Assembly (NCBI GenBank): GCA_964641965.1
Contig: CAZXLD010000005.1
Coordinates: forward strand, 1-64,000
Source of the DNA: JAJDFU01 sp964641965
GTDB taxonomy: Bacteria > Bacteroidota > Bacteroidia > Chitinophagales > Saprospiraceae
Reading direction: 5' to 3'
DNA length: 64,000 nucleotides
Both the position numbers and the translations under genes were made by a program. Shown piece by piece: positions 34,101 to 44,417 of this stretch. Each line of letters starts with the position of its first letter. Position 1 is the stretch's first letter. The notes below the pieces were generated by a model. The model searched no databases. It saw only the letters and a list, made by a program, of their open reading frames with translations, and was not told the origin of the DNA.

Positions 34101-36557
34101 TTAGCAAGGAACCGGAGAGGCTTCCAATTGATCGAGCATTACCTGTTCTTCCGGATAGGCTACGCGAAGCACATCCATAAAATAGTTGGCATAGTGGACA
34201 TCCAATCCTTCCTTGATGTAATCTTCCAACTCTTCAAAGTCCTTTCGATTGTCTTCCGGGAAGATGAGGGTATGAATCCCTACCCGACGGGCGGCAATGG
34301 TTTTTTCTTTTACCCCACCGATTGGAAGTACCTTACCGGTTAGGGTCAGCTCGCCCGTCATGGCAATGTCGTTACGGATTGGTTTTCCGATGGCCAATGA
34401 AAAAAGTGCAAGCGCCATAGTGATACCGGCAGATGGACCATCTTTCGGAGTGGCACCGGCCGGCACGTGTAGGTGGACCTGATGTTCTTCAAAATAGTGT
34501 TCGCTCCCGCTAATATGGCAAGTAAGCGATTGGACATAGCTGAAAGCTATTTGGGCGGATTCTTTCATTACATCGCCCAGCTGACCGGTATACTTGAATC
34601 CTTTGCCTTTGCTCCGGATACCTCTGGCTTCGATGTATAGGGTCGCTCCTCCCATGCTGGTATAAGCCAATCCCAAGGCCACACCGGGAAGATTTTTGTT
34701 GTACAGTTTTTCGGTATGAAAAACCGGTTTACCCAAGTAATCTTCTACCTCGTCTTTTTCAATCTCAAAATCGGCTTCTTCAGCTTCCGCTAAGCGGAGC
34801 GTACTTTTCCGGATGATCTTTCGAATTTGCTTTTCCAGGTTTCGGACACCAGCCTCCCGGGCATAATTATCGATGATGTAAGCAATGGCATCGTCCGTAA
34901 ATTGAATCTCATTTTCCTCGAAGCCGTGTTCGCGAAGCTGTTTTGGGATTAAATAGCGTTTGGTGATCTGCACTTTTTCTTCTTCTACATAGCCCGACAA
35001 CCGGATGACTTCCATCCTATCCAGGAGTGGTCCAGGAATGGTGTCCAGTACATTGGCGGTAGTGATAAACAGCACGTTGCTGAGGTCAAAGGGCAGGTCC
35101 AGATAGTAGTCGAGAAAGGCATTGTTTTGTTCCGGATCGAGCACTTCCAACAAGGCTGAGGCGGGATCACCCCGAAAGCTAGTACCTATTTTGTCGATCT
35201 CGTCCAGCATGAATACGGGATTGGATGTTTCAACCCGGCGCAAGGCCTGTATGATCTTACCGGGCATAGCCCCGATATAGGTCCGGCGGTGGCCCTTGAT
35301 CTCTGCCTCATCTCGCATGCCCCCCACAGAAAACCGGAAAAATTTTCGGTTCAAAGCTGCAGCCACGGATTTTCCGATACTCGTTTTTCCGACTCCGGGA
35401 GGGCCTACCAGGCAAATAATGCTTCCCCCAATCTTGCCCCGTTTGATGACCGTACTCAAGAATTCCAGGATGCGCTCTTTAACTTCCTTGAGCCCATAGT
35501 GATCCCGGTCTAGGATCTCCCGTGCTTTTTTGATGTCGTGGTTATCCGTTGAATAGATACCCCAGGGAAGGTCAGCTACGGTTTCCAGATAATTACGAGT
35601 CAGGTTGAATTCCGGGGACTGAGCGTTGATGGTTTTTAATTTCTCCAATTCTTGATTGACAGCACGGGCTACCTCTTCCGGCAAATCTAATTCAGCTAAT
35701 CGTTTGCCGAGTTTTTCCGCTTCGCTTTCTCCTTCTTCCTTTTCCAGTCCCAATTCTTTTTTGATGGCCTTCAGTTGCTCGCGTAGAAAAAATTCTTTCT
35801 GCTGGGAATTTACTTTTTCATTAATCTGCTCCGTAATCTTTTGTTGGATGCGGGCAATTTGCAATTCCTCCTTAATCATGAGCAGCAGGAGCTTGGCCCG
35901 TTCGTACAAATCGAAGGTATGCAGCAGTTCCTGAAGCTTTTCTGCATCTCCCGAAAGGAGATTGCTGATCAAGTCCATGGTCAGGCCCGGGGTGTCCACA
36001 TTGAGTTGGGCTACCACCAGGTTCACTTGTTCCTGGAATAATGGATTGAGTTTAAGGAGTTCTTTGGTTTCGGAGCTAATGGCCAGCATGTAAGCCTTCA
36101 AATCCGGAGAGGGCTTTTCCTTATTGTCCCGATGGTAGGTTACTTCCCACCGGAGTTGGGGCTTGACCAGGACGGTTTTTTCTTTGGAAAATCGGCTTAA
36201 GCCTCTTCCCATTACCTGTACATTGCCCGGAGAGATTGGAACGATTCGGAGGATCTCGAATACCGTACCAACGTCGTGCAGTTCACTTTGGGTATAATCC
36301 TCTTCATTGTAGTCGCGAGCCAGAACAAGGCCGACCATCGCATCTTCCTTTTCCATCACCTGTTTCAAGGTCTCCAGCTTATCCTGACCACTGAAGGTCA
36401 GCGGAATGGTCATACCGGGGAATATAGGGCGTTGAGTTAACGGAAGAATGGTCAGGGTTTTGGGTAATGCCTTTTCTGCTCGTTGAACTTGTTGGTCCTC
36501 CGGTTGCACTTCCTCTACCAGCACTTCCTCTTCGGGATTGGAATGCTCATCCACCAT
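34101..36557 (-). CDS. lon: ATP-dependent Lon protease
   Basis: The 818-aa protein shows the complete Lon layout: an N-terminal LON substrate domain (about 33-235), a coiled coil, and an AAA+ domain with Walker A GPPGVGKTS. A C-terminal Ser-Lys protease domain follows, with catalytic Ser in PKDGPSAGITM and catalytic Lys in TGKVLPIGGVKEKT. It degrades misfolded and regulatory proteins in the cytoplasm. The start MVDEHSNPEEE gives a short acidic leader as in other Bacteroidota. It is the first gene of a unit with rlmI. Length matches the family. Confidence 0.97.
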   Translation of the reverse strand: MVDEHSNPEEEVLVEEVQPEDQQVQRAEKALPKTLTILPLTQRPIFPGMTIPLTFSGQDKLETLKQVMEKEDAMVGLVLARDYNEEDYTQSELHDVGTVFEILRIVPISPGNVQVMGRGLSRFSKEKTVLVKPQLRWEVTYHRDNKEKPSPDLKAYMLAISSETKELLKLNPLFQEQVNLVVAQLNVDTPGLTMDLISNLLSGDAEKLQELLHTFDLYERAKLLLLMIKEELQIARIQQKITEQINEKVNSQQKEFFLREQLKAIKKELGLEKEEGESEAEKLGKRLAELDLPEEVARAVNQELEKLKTINAQSPEFNLTRNYLETVADLPWGIYSTDNHDIKKAREILDRDHYGLKEVKERILEFLSTVIKRGKIGGSIICLVGPPGVGKTSIGKSVAAALNRKFFRFSVGGMRDEAEIKGHRRTYIGAMPGKIIQALRRVETSNPVFMLDEIDKIGTSFRGDPASALLEVLDPEQNNAFLDYYLDLPFDLSNVLFITTANVLDTIPGPLLDRMEVIRLSGYVEEEKVQITKRYLIPKQLREHGFEENEIQFTDDAIAYIIDNYAREAGVRNLEKQIRKIIRKSTLRLAEAEEADFEIEKDEVEDYLGKPVFHTEKLYNKNLPGVALGLAYTSMGGATLYIEARGIRSKGKGFKYTGQLGDVMKESAQIAFSYVQSLTCHISGSEHYFEEHQVHLHVPAGATPKDGPSAGITMALALFSLAIGKPIRNDIAMTGELTLTGKVLPIGGVKEKTIAARRVGIHTLIFPEDNRKDFEELEDYIKEGLDVHYANYFMDVLRVAYPEEQVMLDQLEASPVPC

Positions 36558-36682
36558 GGGTTGCTATTCTTTTTTCTAAAAATAGGTGGATTGATTGATT
36601 TGTTTGAATCCGTTCCCAAAATCAGATTCAAAAAGACAGAACAGCCATTGATTTCGACGAAGGTTAAAAGTTCGCCTCCTCC

Positions 36683-37741
36683 TTAAAACCGGTTAAATTC
36701 CTTTCTCCGGGGATTGCGGTTGTTGTCTGGTTGAACATAAATCAGCGAAATCTCAAAGGCACCGCGAGAATTATTTGCTTGAGATAGGGAGGAGGTAGTA
36801 AAATCATAGCTTAAGCCGATCATGAGGCGTTCCAGCTCCAGTTTGACAGCCAATACAATGGCATCCATAAAAATGCTGCTCTCCAGTTGCCTGGCCAGAT
36901 GGGCATAAGCCCCCAAAGCAAAGCCGATTTCCCGATAATCGCTGGTGCCATATCTGAACTGGGTTCCCCCCAGGATGCTCAGTGAATTTTCCTGGCCGCT
37001 GGCAGTCACTGCCGGTTCCATGCTGAATTGGTCTCCGAAGGGAATCTGGCCACCTGCCTGGCCTATCCAGCGCATAGCCAGTCTGGATTCACTATCCTCA
37101 ATCATGGAAATTTCCGGTTGATTGATATGCTGGACAGTAGCCCCTACATACGCATTGGAATTCCGATCAAATAAGCCATACCACATCAGGCCGGCATTGA
37201 TATTTGGGTAAAGATTGGACTGCGTCCGAGAAAAGTCTTCTCCGTTGGGGGCATCAAAATTGATCTGCCCTGTTCCCTGATCGAATTGGTTGGAAAACCA
37301 AAGTTGTTCAAAGTCAAAGCCCTGCTGGCCGATACCTGCCTGCACACCGGCAATCAAAAAATGTTCGCTACCACCGTATCGCTTGCCTTTCAACTTTTTC
37401 ATGTAGGAAGCGCTCAATAAGGCTTCAAATCGGTTGAATCGGGCGTCACCTACCTGATCGTGTTGAACCAGTCCGCCAACGCCCCAATAGTCATTCCTGC
37501 CTACATTAAAACGGGAATCCACGGAGGCGGATAAGGTACGAAATGGACGGTCATCCAAGATGCTCGTGTACAGTTCCCGGTAGTTGGCAATTGCCCTGAA
37601 TTTTCCACCAAAGAGACCTGTCCAGGCCGGATTGTTTTGAAGCGGGGTGGCATAAAATTGGGAAAAGCGGGGATCCTGAGCATTGAGGCACAGGCTGGCA
37701 GCCACCAGTAGCAAGGTGGCTATGATTTTGATGGAGTTCAT
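36683..37741 (-). CDS. PorP/SprF family T9SS-associated outer-membrane protein
   Basis: The 352-aa protein has a signal peptide (about 1-21) followed by the PorP/SprF opening QDPRFSQFYATPLQNNPAWTG and a beta-barrel C-terminus. Members are outer-membrane partners required to secrete or anchor particular type IX substrates, as SprF does for SprB. It lies 32 nt downstream of the 1833-aa adhesin gene on the same strand, the typical adhesin/partner pair. The substrate pairing is inferred from position. Confidence 0.92.
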   Translation of the reverse strand: MNSIKIIATLLLVAASLCLNAQDPRFSQFYATPLQNNPAWTGLFGGKFRAIANYRELYTSILDDRPFRTLSASVDSRFNVGRNDYWGVGGLVQHDQVGDARFNRFEALLSASYMKKLKGKRYGGSEHFLIAGVQAGIGQQGFDFEQLWFSNQFDQGTGQINFDAPNGEDFSRTQSNLYPNINAGLMWYGLFDRNSNAYVGATVQHINQPEISMIEDSESRLAMRWIGQAGGQIPFGDQFSMEPAVTASGQENSLSILGGTQFRYGTSDYREIGFALGAYAHLARQLESSIFMDAIVLAVKLELERLMIGLSYDFTTSSLSQANNSRGAFEISLIYVQPDNNRNPRRKEFNRF

Positions 37742-37773
37742 AGGATTATAATGTATGGTACCATTGTAAACGA

Positions 37774-40700
37774 CTATCTGATAAGCGTAGTCTGTCCCTT
37801 AAGCACTTGTCTTGTCCCATCCAAAAATTCTACTTCCAAAACCCATAGGTAGACGCCAGAGGGAGCAGGTTGTTGAAGATAGGTACCATCCCAGCCTTCT
37901 GCCTCTGCATTGGCCGGGAAATCCGAATTTTCATGCACCAGTTCTCCCCAACGATTAAATATGCGGAAGTTAATAATTTGGACCTCATTGTCACCATGGA
38001 CGACCAATTTGTCATTCTGTGAATCATTATTCGGTGTGAATCCAGTGGGAACGACAGCCAGATTCTGTTTTGTGATCTGAATTCGAATGCGGGCAGTCCC
38101 CTCGCAGCCTCCTTCATCCATTGCCCGAAGTACATAATTTGTTGTACTCAATGGAGACGCAATGGGGTTGAGGCAATCCAAACAGGAAAGGGTACTGGGG
38201 GCATCTGTTTCCCAGGAAAAGGTGGTTTGACCATCTGACGCCAATACCTGACCTTGGATCTGTACACTATCACCGGGTGCAATGAAAATTACTTCAGGTC
38301 CCAAGTCTATAATAACGGGTTGGGGTTCCAGGAGCAGGACCTCTTCTTCTACAGTACAACCACGGTCATCCTGTATGCTCACGGTATAATTTCCGGCAAT
38401 AAGGTCATTGAACAGGGAACCCGGTCCGAAGCCATTGCTGTCGAGCTGGTATTGATAGGGTTCGGTTCCACCGCTCACAAACAGTTGGATCGAACCATCG
38501 ATCTGAAGATTACAACTGGGAGGATTCAGATCTACAGTTAGTTCAATGGAGTCCGGCTCCAGGATTTCGACAGCACTCGTCACCACACATCCATTGCTAT
38601 CCGTGACCATTAAGTTATACGCTCCAGCGGGAAGATTGGCCAGATTCAGGGAGGTGTCTCCGGTAGACCAAGTGAGGTCATAAGCTGGTGTTCCACCCGC
38701 AATTTGTGCATTTATACTCCCTTCCGGATCGCCTGGACAAAGGATATCCTCTTTTTCCAAATTCAGCGTCAGTTCTGCTGGTTCTTCGATAACAAAGGAA
38801 GTATCAACCGTACAGTTATTGATATCAGACAGGCTGATGGAATAGGTGCCTGCCGACAATCCTTCGATCACATTATTGTCGTTGATCGGTGCAATGGTGG
38901 AATCCCATTGGATCGTGAAAAAGCCACTTTCGGCAACAATATCCTGAAGAGCTGCTATTCCATTTGCCTCGCCGGCACAAAGTACGTCGCTTGTTGCCAG
39001 TTCGAATAGAATCGGTTGAGGATCTGCCAAAAAGCGTTCTTCCGTAGCCGAGCAGCCGGTGGAATCTGTAACGGTTACGCTGTAGGGTTGATTCCCTTCG
39101 AGGTTGCGAATGATGGTGGTAGTCTCCCCGGTACTCCAGAGGAAGTTGTAGTCTTCAGCCTCCTGGCCGCTACCCCCGTCAATAATGGCCACGCCCAACG
39201 AACCATCGTTCAATCCAGGACAAGTGGGGCGGTCTCCTTGAATGGAAAAGGTGATGGGGCTCAGGTCTTGAATGATCAAGCTATCCCGGGCGATGCAACC
39301 CAAGCCATCGGTTACGGTCACGCCGACCCCTCCTGCTGTCAGGTTGGTGGCAATACTGTCTGTACTGCCATTACTCCATTGAAAGGAAACCCCGCGTCCG
39401 TCTGGTAGATTGGAAACCTGGACAACCGCCTCATTCGTCCCTTCTCCCAGGCAGCCTTTTTGAGTCTGGCTGATCGAAGCCATCAACAGGGTAGAAGGTT
39501 CGGTGACAAAAATCTCATTTGAAGCTGTACAACCATTGGAATCTGTTACTGTCACAAAAGCCCGCCCGGCGGGTAGCCCGGAAGTGGTGGCACTGGTATC
39601 TCCATTAAGCCAAGCATAGGAGTAGGGGGCTGTGCCGCCCAGTACAGTAGTTTGTACAGAACCGGTACTGTCACCCTGGCAAACGATGGGGTTCATGTTC
39701 AGATCAACACGGAGCGAATCCGGCTCTGAAATGGTTGCCGCTGTTCGAATGGTACAACCAGCGTTATCTGTTATGGTCAAATTATAAGTTCCGGCCGGCA
39801 GGGAGGTAGCTACCGAGTTGGCTTGTTGTAAAGGGTCATCCCATCTGAAATTATAAGGTGCGGTACCGCCGGAAATGGTAGCGGCAGCAGTCCCGTTGGA
39901 CCCTCCGGCGCAAAGCACCGGTTGAGTGACGACAGTATCTACAAAAAGAGGTGGAGGGGCGACCAAGGTGTCGCAAACAGTAACCGAGCAATTGGTTTGA
40001 TCTGAAGCCGTTACGCAGTAAACACCAGGGCCCAAATTGGATATTTCATTGTTGGTTTCACCGGTGCTCCACTCGAGAAATAGCAACTCTCCCGCCTTGG
40101 AGGCAGTAGCTACGATTCGCCCGTCGTTTCCATTGGAGCAAGAGGGGTTGCGCACAGAAGTAGTCAGATTGATGGGGGTGGGGCCTGGAATCAGGACCGT
40201 TGCCGAATCTATGCAGCCGCGTTGATCCGTTACAATTACCGTCTCGCCTCCAACTGGCAGACTATCAGCTACGAGACCGGTCAGTCCGCTTTTGCGCCAA
40301 AGGATATCATAATCGGGGCCTTCACCTCCGGTCACAATAGCTTGGGCGACCCCATCATTTCGATCCGCACAAGTGGTTGTCCGAATGAACTCAGCGGTAA
40401 CTTCCAGTAAGGGCGGTTCCGTTAACTCAAAACCCGCAATAGTGGTGCAGCCTATGGAATCGGTCACTTCTACTTGGTAAGTTCCCGGAGCAAGACCGGA
40501 AAAGGCGCCTACATCGGAAGGTACGCCTGAGGGTAACAATTGATAGGATGGAGGCCCTACGTTTCCGGTAGTAGATAGCTGAACAGCGCCCGTTTCTCCA
40601 AAACAGACAAGATCACTGACAGTAGCAGAGGTTGTAACACCACACGGAATGACTATAGCGCTGGCTTCTTGTATTTCGGGAGGGCAGGACCCCGTACCAG

Positions 40701-43275
40701 GATCCGGTTGCCGGACTTCCAGGGTCACGGAGGTGCCTCCAGGCAGGTTGGGAAGGGTTAGCTGATCGATCGTGGTAGGACCCTCCCAAGGGCCTGGGAC
40801 GCCGTCTTGTGTGATTCGATATTCAAATTCAGTTCCAGGCGGTAGTCCACTCCAATTAAAAGTCAGGTCCTGGCCATTAATCTGGGAGACAGTAACTACA
40901 GGTGCCTCCAAAATGGGTTCCACTGTAATGTTCAACGTATCTGAAATCGTACAAGTAGAACCATCTGAAATGGTCAGCACGTAGGCCCCTGACATGTTCG
41001 GTGAAATGATTGGAGTGGGGCAATCCACACAGGAGATGTTGGTGGTAGGCGTCCAGTTATAGGTATAATTTTGGCTGGCAATGAAGGACAGGGTCCAATT
41101 GGATAAGGTTTTAGTCTCTTTTTGCCCTCCATCCAGTACCCGTAGTTGCCATTCTCCATTGACAGGGCTGCCGGAAAGGTCATCCCAATCGTTTTCCGGG
41201 AGAAAAGTTCCTGAAAAGGGGGCAGTAGCCGTTCCGATAGGGATGGTCGCGGTCGGACTAAAACAGGTTTGATTGAAATTGGTGCCATTCCCTCCTTTTT
41301 GCTCTGCTAAGGTGAGTATTTGACCGTCCGGCGCAACCAGTTCCAAGGTAAGGTCTTCCGTCGGATTGGCATCCAGGTTGAAACATACTTCGGCTATGGT
41401 AGCGGCGGGGTCTCCGAGGATGGCCGGGGCCAGGTTATCTACAAAAATACTTGAAGCATAAGGTGTCGTCAGGGCATTGGTAAATTGGTCGAGGGAAGAA
41501 CCCGGATTGGTCTCGAAGGTCAAGGTATCTGAACCCAGGTTGGGGAGATTCAGCGATAGTTGTATCGGCTCTGATTCACAAACGGTGGTATCGGCTACCG
41601 GGATAGGGTTCGATCCACAAGCGCTGCAATCTGGATGGAAAGGAGATCGCACCTCCACAGCAATAGCTGTATCCTGAATGCATCCGAATTCGTCTTCCAC
41701 CTCATAGGTGTAGAAGATCTCCCCTGCATTAGATGGATTGGCTTTAATTTCCTGGGGCGTATATTGACTGATATGTACGGGGTCTTCCAGCCACTGACCC
41801 GTTTGGATTGCTGGTGTAAATTGCTCTACCGCTGCCAAAAGGTCATCTGAAAACTGAATGCTCCAGTTGAAGACGAAGCCATTATCCTGCTCGATATTAT
41901 CGGTGATGGCAATGGTCCATTCACCATTGAGGGGACAACCCACCAACGGGTCCATCGCATTGCTGCTTTGGTAATCGCCTTCGGGAATGGTAATGGGAGC
42001 TTCAGGGTTATTATCAAAATTATAAAGGACCTCCCATGGGGCATTTTCAGCTGTTGGAGTCCAACAATAATCGAAGCCCTTTCCAACTGTAACTTGTCCG
42101 TCCACTTCGTCATCAGGTACCGGCTCCCCCAAATAAAATGGTCCCTTTCCGACAAAATTATGCAGCAGGACATTCGTCCCATCTGGGCAGGTAATCGAAA
42201 AGGAGAGGTCGCCCATCCAGGAATGTTCGATATTTACACAGATCCCCCCGAATTGGTCCAGGTTTTCCAAAATCTGGGTGGGTTGAAATTCATCAATTAA
42301 GACTGAACTGGTGTAGGTGACCAACTGGCCATCCGGCAAGGGGAAGGAATCGGCCCGTATACCATCTGAAGTGAAACTACCGGTGACTGGATTTACAGCA
42401 AGGGACGTAGCACCGGGTGTTGTATTGATAGCTCCGCTTAATTCAAGGCTATCGCCCAAACAGATAGCTGGTAAGGTATCGGCCAGGCCAAAATTCGGTT
42501 TGGGAGCCACCCGTATTTTTTGTTCAACCCGATTTGTACTAACACAGCCTTGCTCATCGGTCACAGTAAGCTTGACCACAAATCCACCTGAAGTTTGGTA
42601 GGCATAAGAGACCGTCTGACCGGTAGTAATAGCCCCATCACCAAAGTCCCAGGTGAAGGTGGACGTGGCTTCGGATTGTGCATATACGGTATTGTTTTCG
42701 GGAAATAAGGCGTTTCCATCGAAAAGGATACGCTCTCCCAGGCACACATCAATGTAACCGTCTACGGCTGGGACGGATACGGGGTCTGTAGCAGTTAATC
42801 CAGCCTCGACTTGCTGGCATTGCGGGATACAGGAAATGGTGCCAATCCAGCCATCTGCGTTTTGGTTGCCATCTGACAGGAAGGATAGGGTAAGACAGCC
42901 AGAGCCATTGACCGAAGCAGAAATAGTTATGGTTTCCAGGGGAGTGCCCTCATGGAGCTTGGTCAGCAATGGGGCGTTTGTGTCGTTTCCATCATAGATA
43001 TACAGGGTATCGCCAGGACCGAGGTCAACGCCACCCAAAAACTGGATCTGCACATTTGGATTGTCCGTGTCTTCGCTACACAGCGTGGTTACGGCATTGC
43101 TATTGTCCGGGTACGGGGCATCTATGCCTCCCGGATCGACGATCAGTTGGCCGCAGACATTATCAGGATTGGTCCCGATTAAAATAACCTGAGCCTGTAC
43201 TCCATTGGTGAAGAGCCCCATCAGCATGCTCAAGCCTAAAACCAGGATGAATGATATCCTAATGTGGTGTTTCAT
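37774..43275 (-). CDS. SprB-type adhesin with T9SS C-terminal sorting domain
   Basis: I start at the Met at 43275, giving 1833 aa with a signal peptide (MKHHIRISFILVLGLSML). Visible domains in order are: a CUB-like domain (about 30-145), PKD (about 195-260), and two proprotein-convertase P-like domains (about 330-480 and 600-745). An FN3-like segment (about 795-875) and roughly ten SprB-type repeats (about 890-1680, each with SCTI or GSLY-like Gly-Gly-T-x-P-Y-x-Y turns) follow. A gliding-motility C-terminal domain closes the protein (NFRIFNRWGELVHEN, GWDGTYLQQPAPSGVYLW, ending KGQTTLIR). The last is the type B T9SS signal. It is probably a secreted surface adhesin. The PorP/SprF gene follows directly. 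Confidence 0.92.
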   Translation of the reverse strand: MKHHIRISFILVLGLSMLMGLFTNGVQAQVILIGTNPDNVCGQLIVDPGGIDAPYPDNSNAVTTLCSEDTDNPNVQIQFLGGVDLGPGDTLYIYDGNDTNAPLLTKLHEGTPLETITISASVNGSGCLTLSFLSDGNQNADGWIGTISCIPQCQQVEAGLTATDPVSVPAVDGYIDVCLGERILFDGNALFPENNTVYAQSEATSTFTWDFGDGAITTGQTVSYAYQTSGGFVVKLTVTDEQGCVSTNRVEQKIRVAPKPNFGLADTLPAICLGDSLELSGAINTTPGATSLAVNPVTGSFTSDGIRADSFPLPDGQLVTYTSSVLIDEFQPTQILENLDQFGGICVNIEHSWMGDLSFSITCPDGTNVLLHNFVGKGPFYLGEPVPDDEVDGQVTVGKGFDYCWTPTAENAPWEVLYNFDNNPEAPITIPEGDYQSSNAMDPLVGCPLNGEWTIAITDNIEQDNGFVFNWSIQFSDDLLAAVEQFTPAIQTGQWLEDPVHISQYTPQEIKANPSNAGEIFYTYEVEDEFGCIQDTAIAVEVRSPFHPDCSACGSNPIPVADTTVCESEPIQLSLNLPNLGSDTLTFETNPGSSLDQFTNALTTPYASSIFVDNLAPAILGDPAATIAEVCFNLDANPTEDLTLELVAPDGQILTLAEQKGGNGTNFNQTCFSPTATIPIGTATAPFSGTFLPENDWDDLSGSPVNGEWQLRVLDGGQKETKTLSNWTLSFIASQNYTYNWTPTTNISCVDCPTPIISPNMSGAYVLTISDGSTCTISDTLNITVEPILEAPVVTVSQINGQDLTFNWSGLPPGTEFEYRITQDGVPGPWEGPTTIDQLTLPNLPGGTSVTLEVRQPDPGTGSCPPEIQEASAIVIPCGVTTSATVSDLVCFGETGAVQLSTTGNVGPPSYQLLPSGVPSDVGAFSGLAPGTYQVEVTDSIGCTTIAGFELTEPPLLEVTAEFIRTTTCADRNDGVAQAIVTGGEGPDYDILWRKSGLTGLVADSLPVGGETVIVTDQRGCIDSATVLIPGPTPINLTTSVRNPSCSNGNDGRIVATASKAGELLFLEWSTGETNNEISNLGPGVYCVTASDQTNCSVTVCDTLVAPPPLFVDTVVTQPVLCAGGSNGTAAATISGGTAPYNFRWDDPLQQANSVATSLPAGTYNLTITDNAGCTIRTAATISEPDSLRVDLNMNPIVCQGDSTGSVQTTVLGGTAPYSYAWLNGDTSATTSGLPAGRAFVTVTDSNGCTASNEIFVTEPSTLLMASISQTQKGCLGEGTNEAVVQVSNLPDGRGVSFQWSNGSTDSIATNLTAGGVGVTVTDGLGCIARDSLIIQDLSPITFSIQGDRPTCPGLNDGSLGVAIIDGGSGQEAEDYNFLWSTGETTTIIRNLEGNQPYSVTVTDSTGCSATEERFLADPQPILFELATSDVLCAGEANGIAALQDIVAESGFFTIQWDSTIAPINDNNVIEGLSAGTYSISLSDINNCTVDTSFVIEEPAELTLNLEKEDILCPGDPEGSINAQIAGGTPAYDLTWSTGDTSLNLANLPAGAYNLMVTDSNGCVVTSAVEILEPDSIELTVDLNPPSCNLQIDGSIQLFVSGGTEPYQYQLDSNGFGPGSLFNDLIAGNYTVSIQDDRGCTVEEEVLLLEPQPVIIDLGPEVIFIAPGDSVQIQGQVLASDGQTTFSWETDAPSTLSCLDCLNPIASPLSTTNYVLRAMDEGGCEGTARIRIQITKQNLAVVPTGFTPNNDSQNDKLVVHGDNEVQIINFRIFNRWGELVHENSDFPANAEAEGWDGTYLQQPAPSGVYLWVLEVEFLDGTRQVLKGQTTLIR

Positions 43276-43520
43276 ATTCAAGGGATCGTAGGGCCTGTAC
43301 AATTGAATCGCGTTGCAAATCTATTACAACGGCGAAAGCATCTAATTCAATGTAATCAGGAATTAATTTAAGAGGAGGCTTCAGGGATACCAGTGTAAAG
43401 ATAGATAATAGGTATACTTTTTTTCTGCCAACCTTATTTGATCATAATTGTGGTCAAGCCAAGACAATAGTGGGTTTCAAACCATCCCTTTTCTTTAGTT
43501 TTAGCCGCAAATCGTATCCT

Positions 43521-44402
43521 ATGGCCCTATTAGACGGAAAAGCACTTGCACAAATCATACGTGAAGAGATCAAAGTTGAGGTTGATCAGCTGATCAGTCG
43601 TGGAGAGCGCCCTCCTCACCTGGCAGCCGTATTGGTGGGCGAAGACCCTGCTAGTCAGGTGTATGTACGCAATAAGGTTCGATCGTGCGAAAAGGTCGGT
43701 TTCCAATCTACCCTGGTTCGACGCGCTGGTGATATAAGCCAGGAAGCCCTTTTGAACATTGTTCGGGACCTTAATCAGGATGAAACGGTAGATGGATTTA
43801 TTGTTCAATTACCGCTCCCATCGCAGCTGAACGAAGAAGAAGTGACCCTGGCTATCTCCCCGAAAAAGGATGTAGATGGTTTTCATCCGGAAAATTTTGG
43901 GCGCATGGCACAGGGAATGCCCGCTTATTTGTCTGCTACCCCGGCAGGGATGTTGGAAATGCTCAAACGGTATGAAATTTCAACCAGTGGAAAGGAGGTA
44001 GTCGTTGTTGGCCGAAGTAATATTGTTGGCCGACCTATCAGCATTCTGTTGTCACGAAAAGATCCGTTTGGCAATGCTACCGTCACGCTTTGTCACAGTC
44101 GGACCCAAAACCTGGAAGAACATCTGAAGCGGGCCGATATTGTTGTTGCAGCTATTGGGCGCCCGGAGTTTATTACCGGAGCTATGGTAAAAGAAGGGGT
44201 GGTTGTGCTGGATGTTGGTATTAATCGGGTGGATGACCCGGACCATCCCAAAGGATATCGGTTGGTAGGGGATGTTCAATTTGATTCTGTATCTGAGAAG
44301 GCATCCTTTATTACCCCTGTACCGGGAGGTGTAGGCCAAATGACCGTGGTTTCGTTATTGCTGAATACTTTAAAGGCCCGAAAAGGTGAGGTATTCGGAT
44401 AG
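43521..44402 (+). CDS. folD: Bifunctional methylene-THF dehydrogenase/cyclohydrolase
   Basis: The 293-aa enzyme interconverts 5,10-methylene-THF and 10-formyl-THF using NADP. I start at MALLDGKAL (43521); the longer frame from 43470 adds 17 unlikely residues. Family motifs are YVRNKVRSCEKVG with the catalytic Lys (about 55-67), VDGFIVQLPLP, DVDGFHPENFGRM, VVVGRSNIVGRP for NADP binding, and the C-terminal PGGVGQMTVVSLL. It heads a rightward run with prmA 0-15 nt downstream and then large unknown genes. Length matches bacterial FolD. Confidence 0.97.
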   Translation: MALLDGKALAQIIREEIKVEVDQLISRGERPPHLAAVLVGEDPASQVYVRNKVRSCEKVGFQSTLVRRAGDISQEALLNIVRDLNQDETVDGFIVQLPLPSQLNEEEVTLAISPKKDVDGFHPENFGRMAQGMPAYLSATPAGMLEMLKRYEISTSGKEVVVVGRSNIVGRPISILLSRKDPFGNATVTLCHSRTQNLEEHLKRADIVVAAIGRPEFITGAMVKEGVVVLDVGINRVDDPDHPKGYRLVGDVQFDSVSEKASFITPVPGGVGQMTVVSLLLNTLKARKGEVFG

Positions 44403-44417
44403 AAAATAAGACTAACA

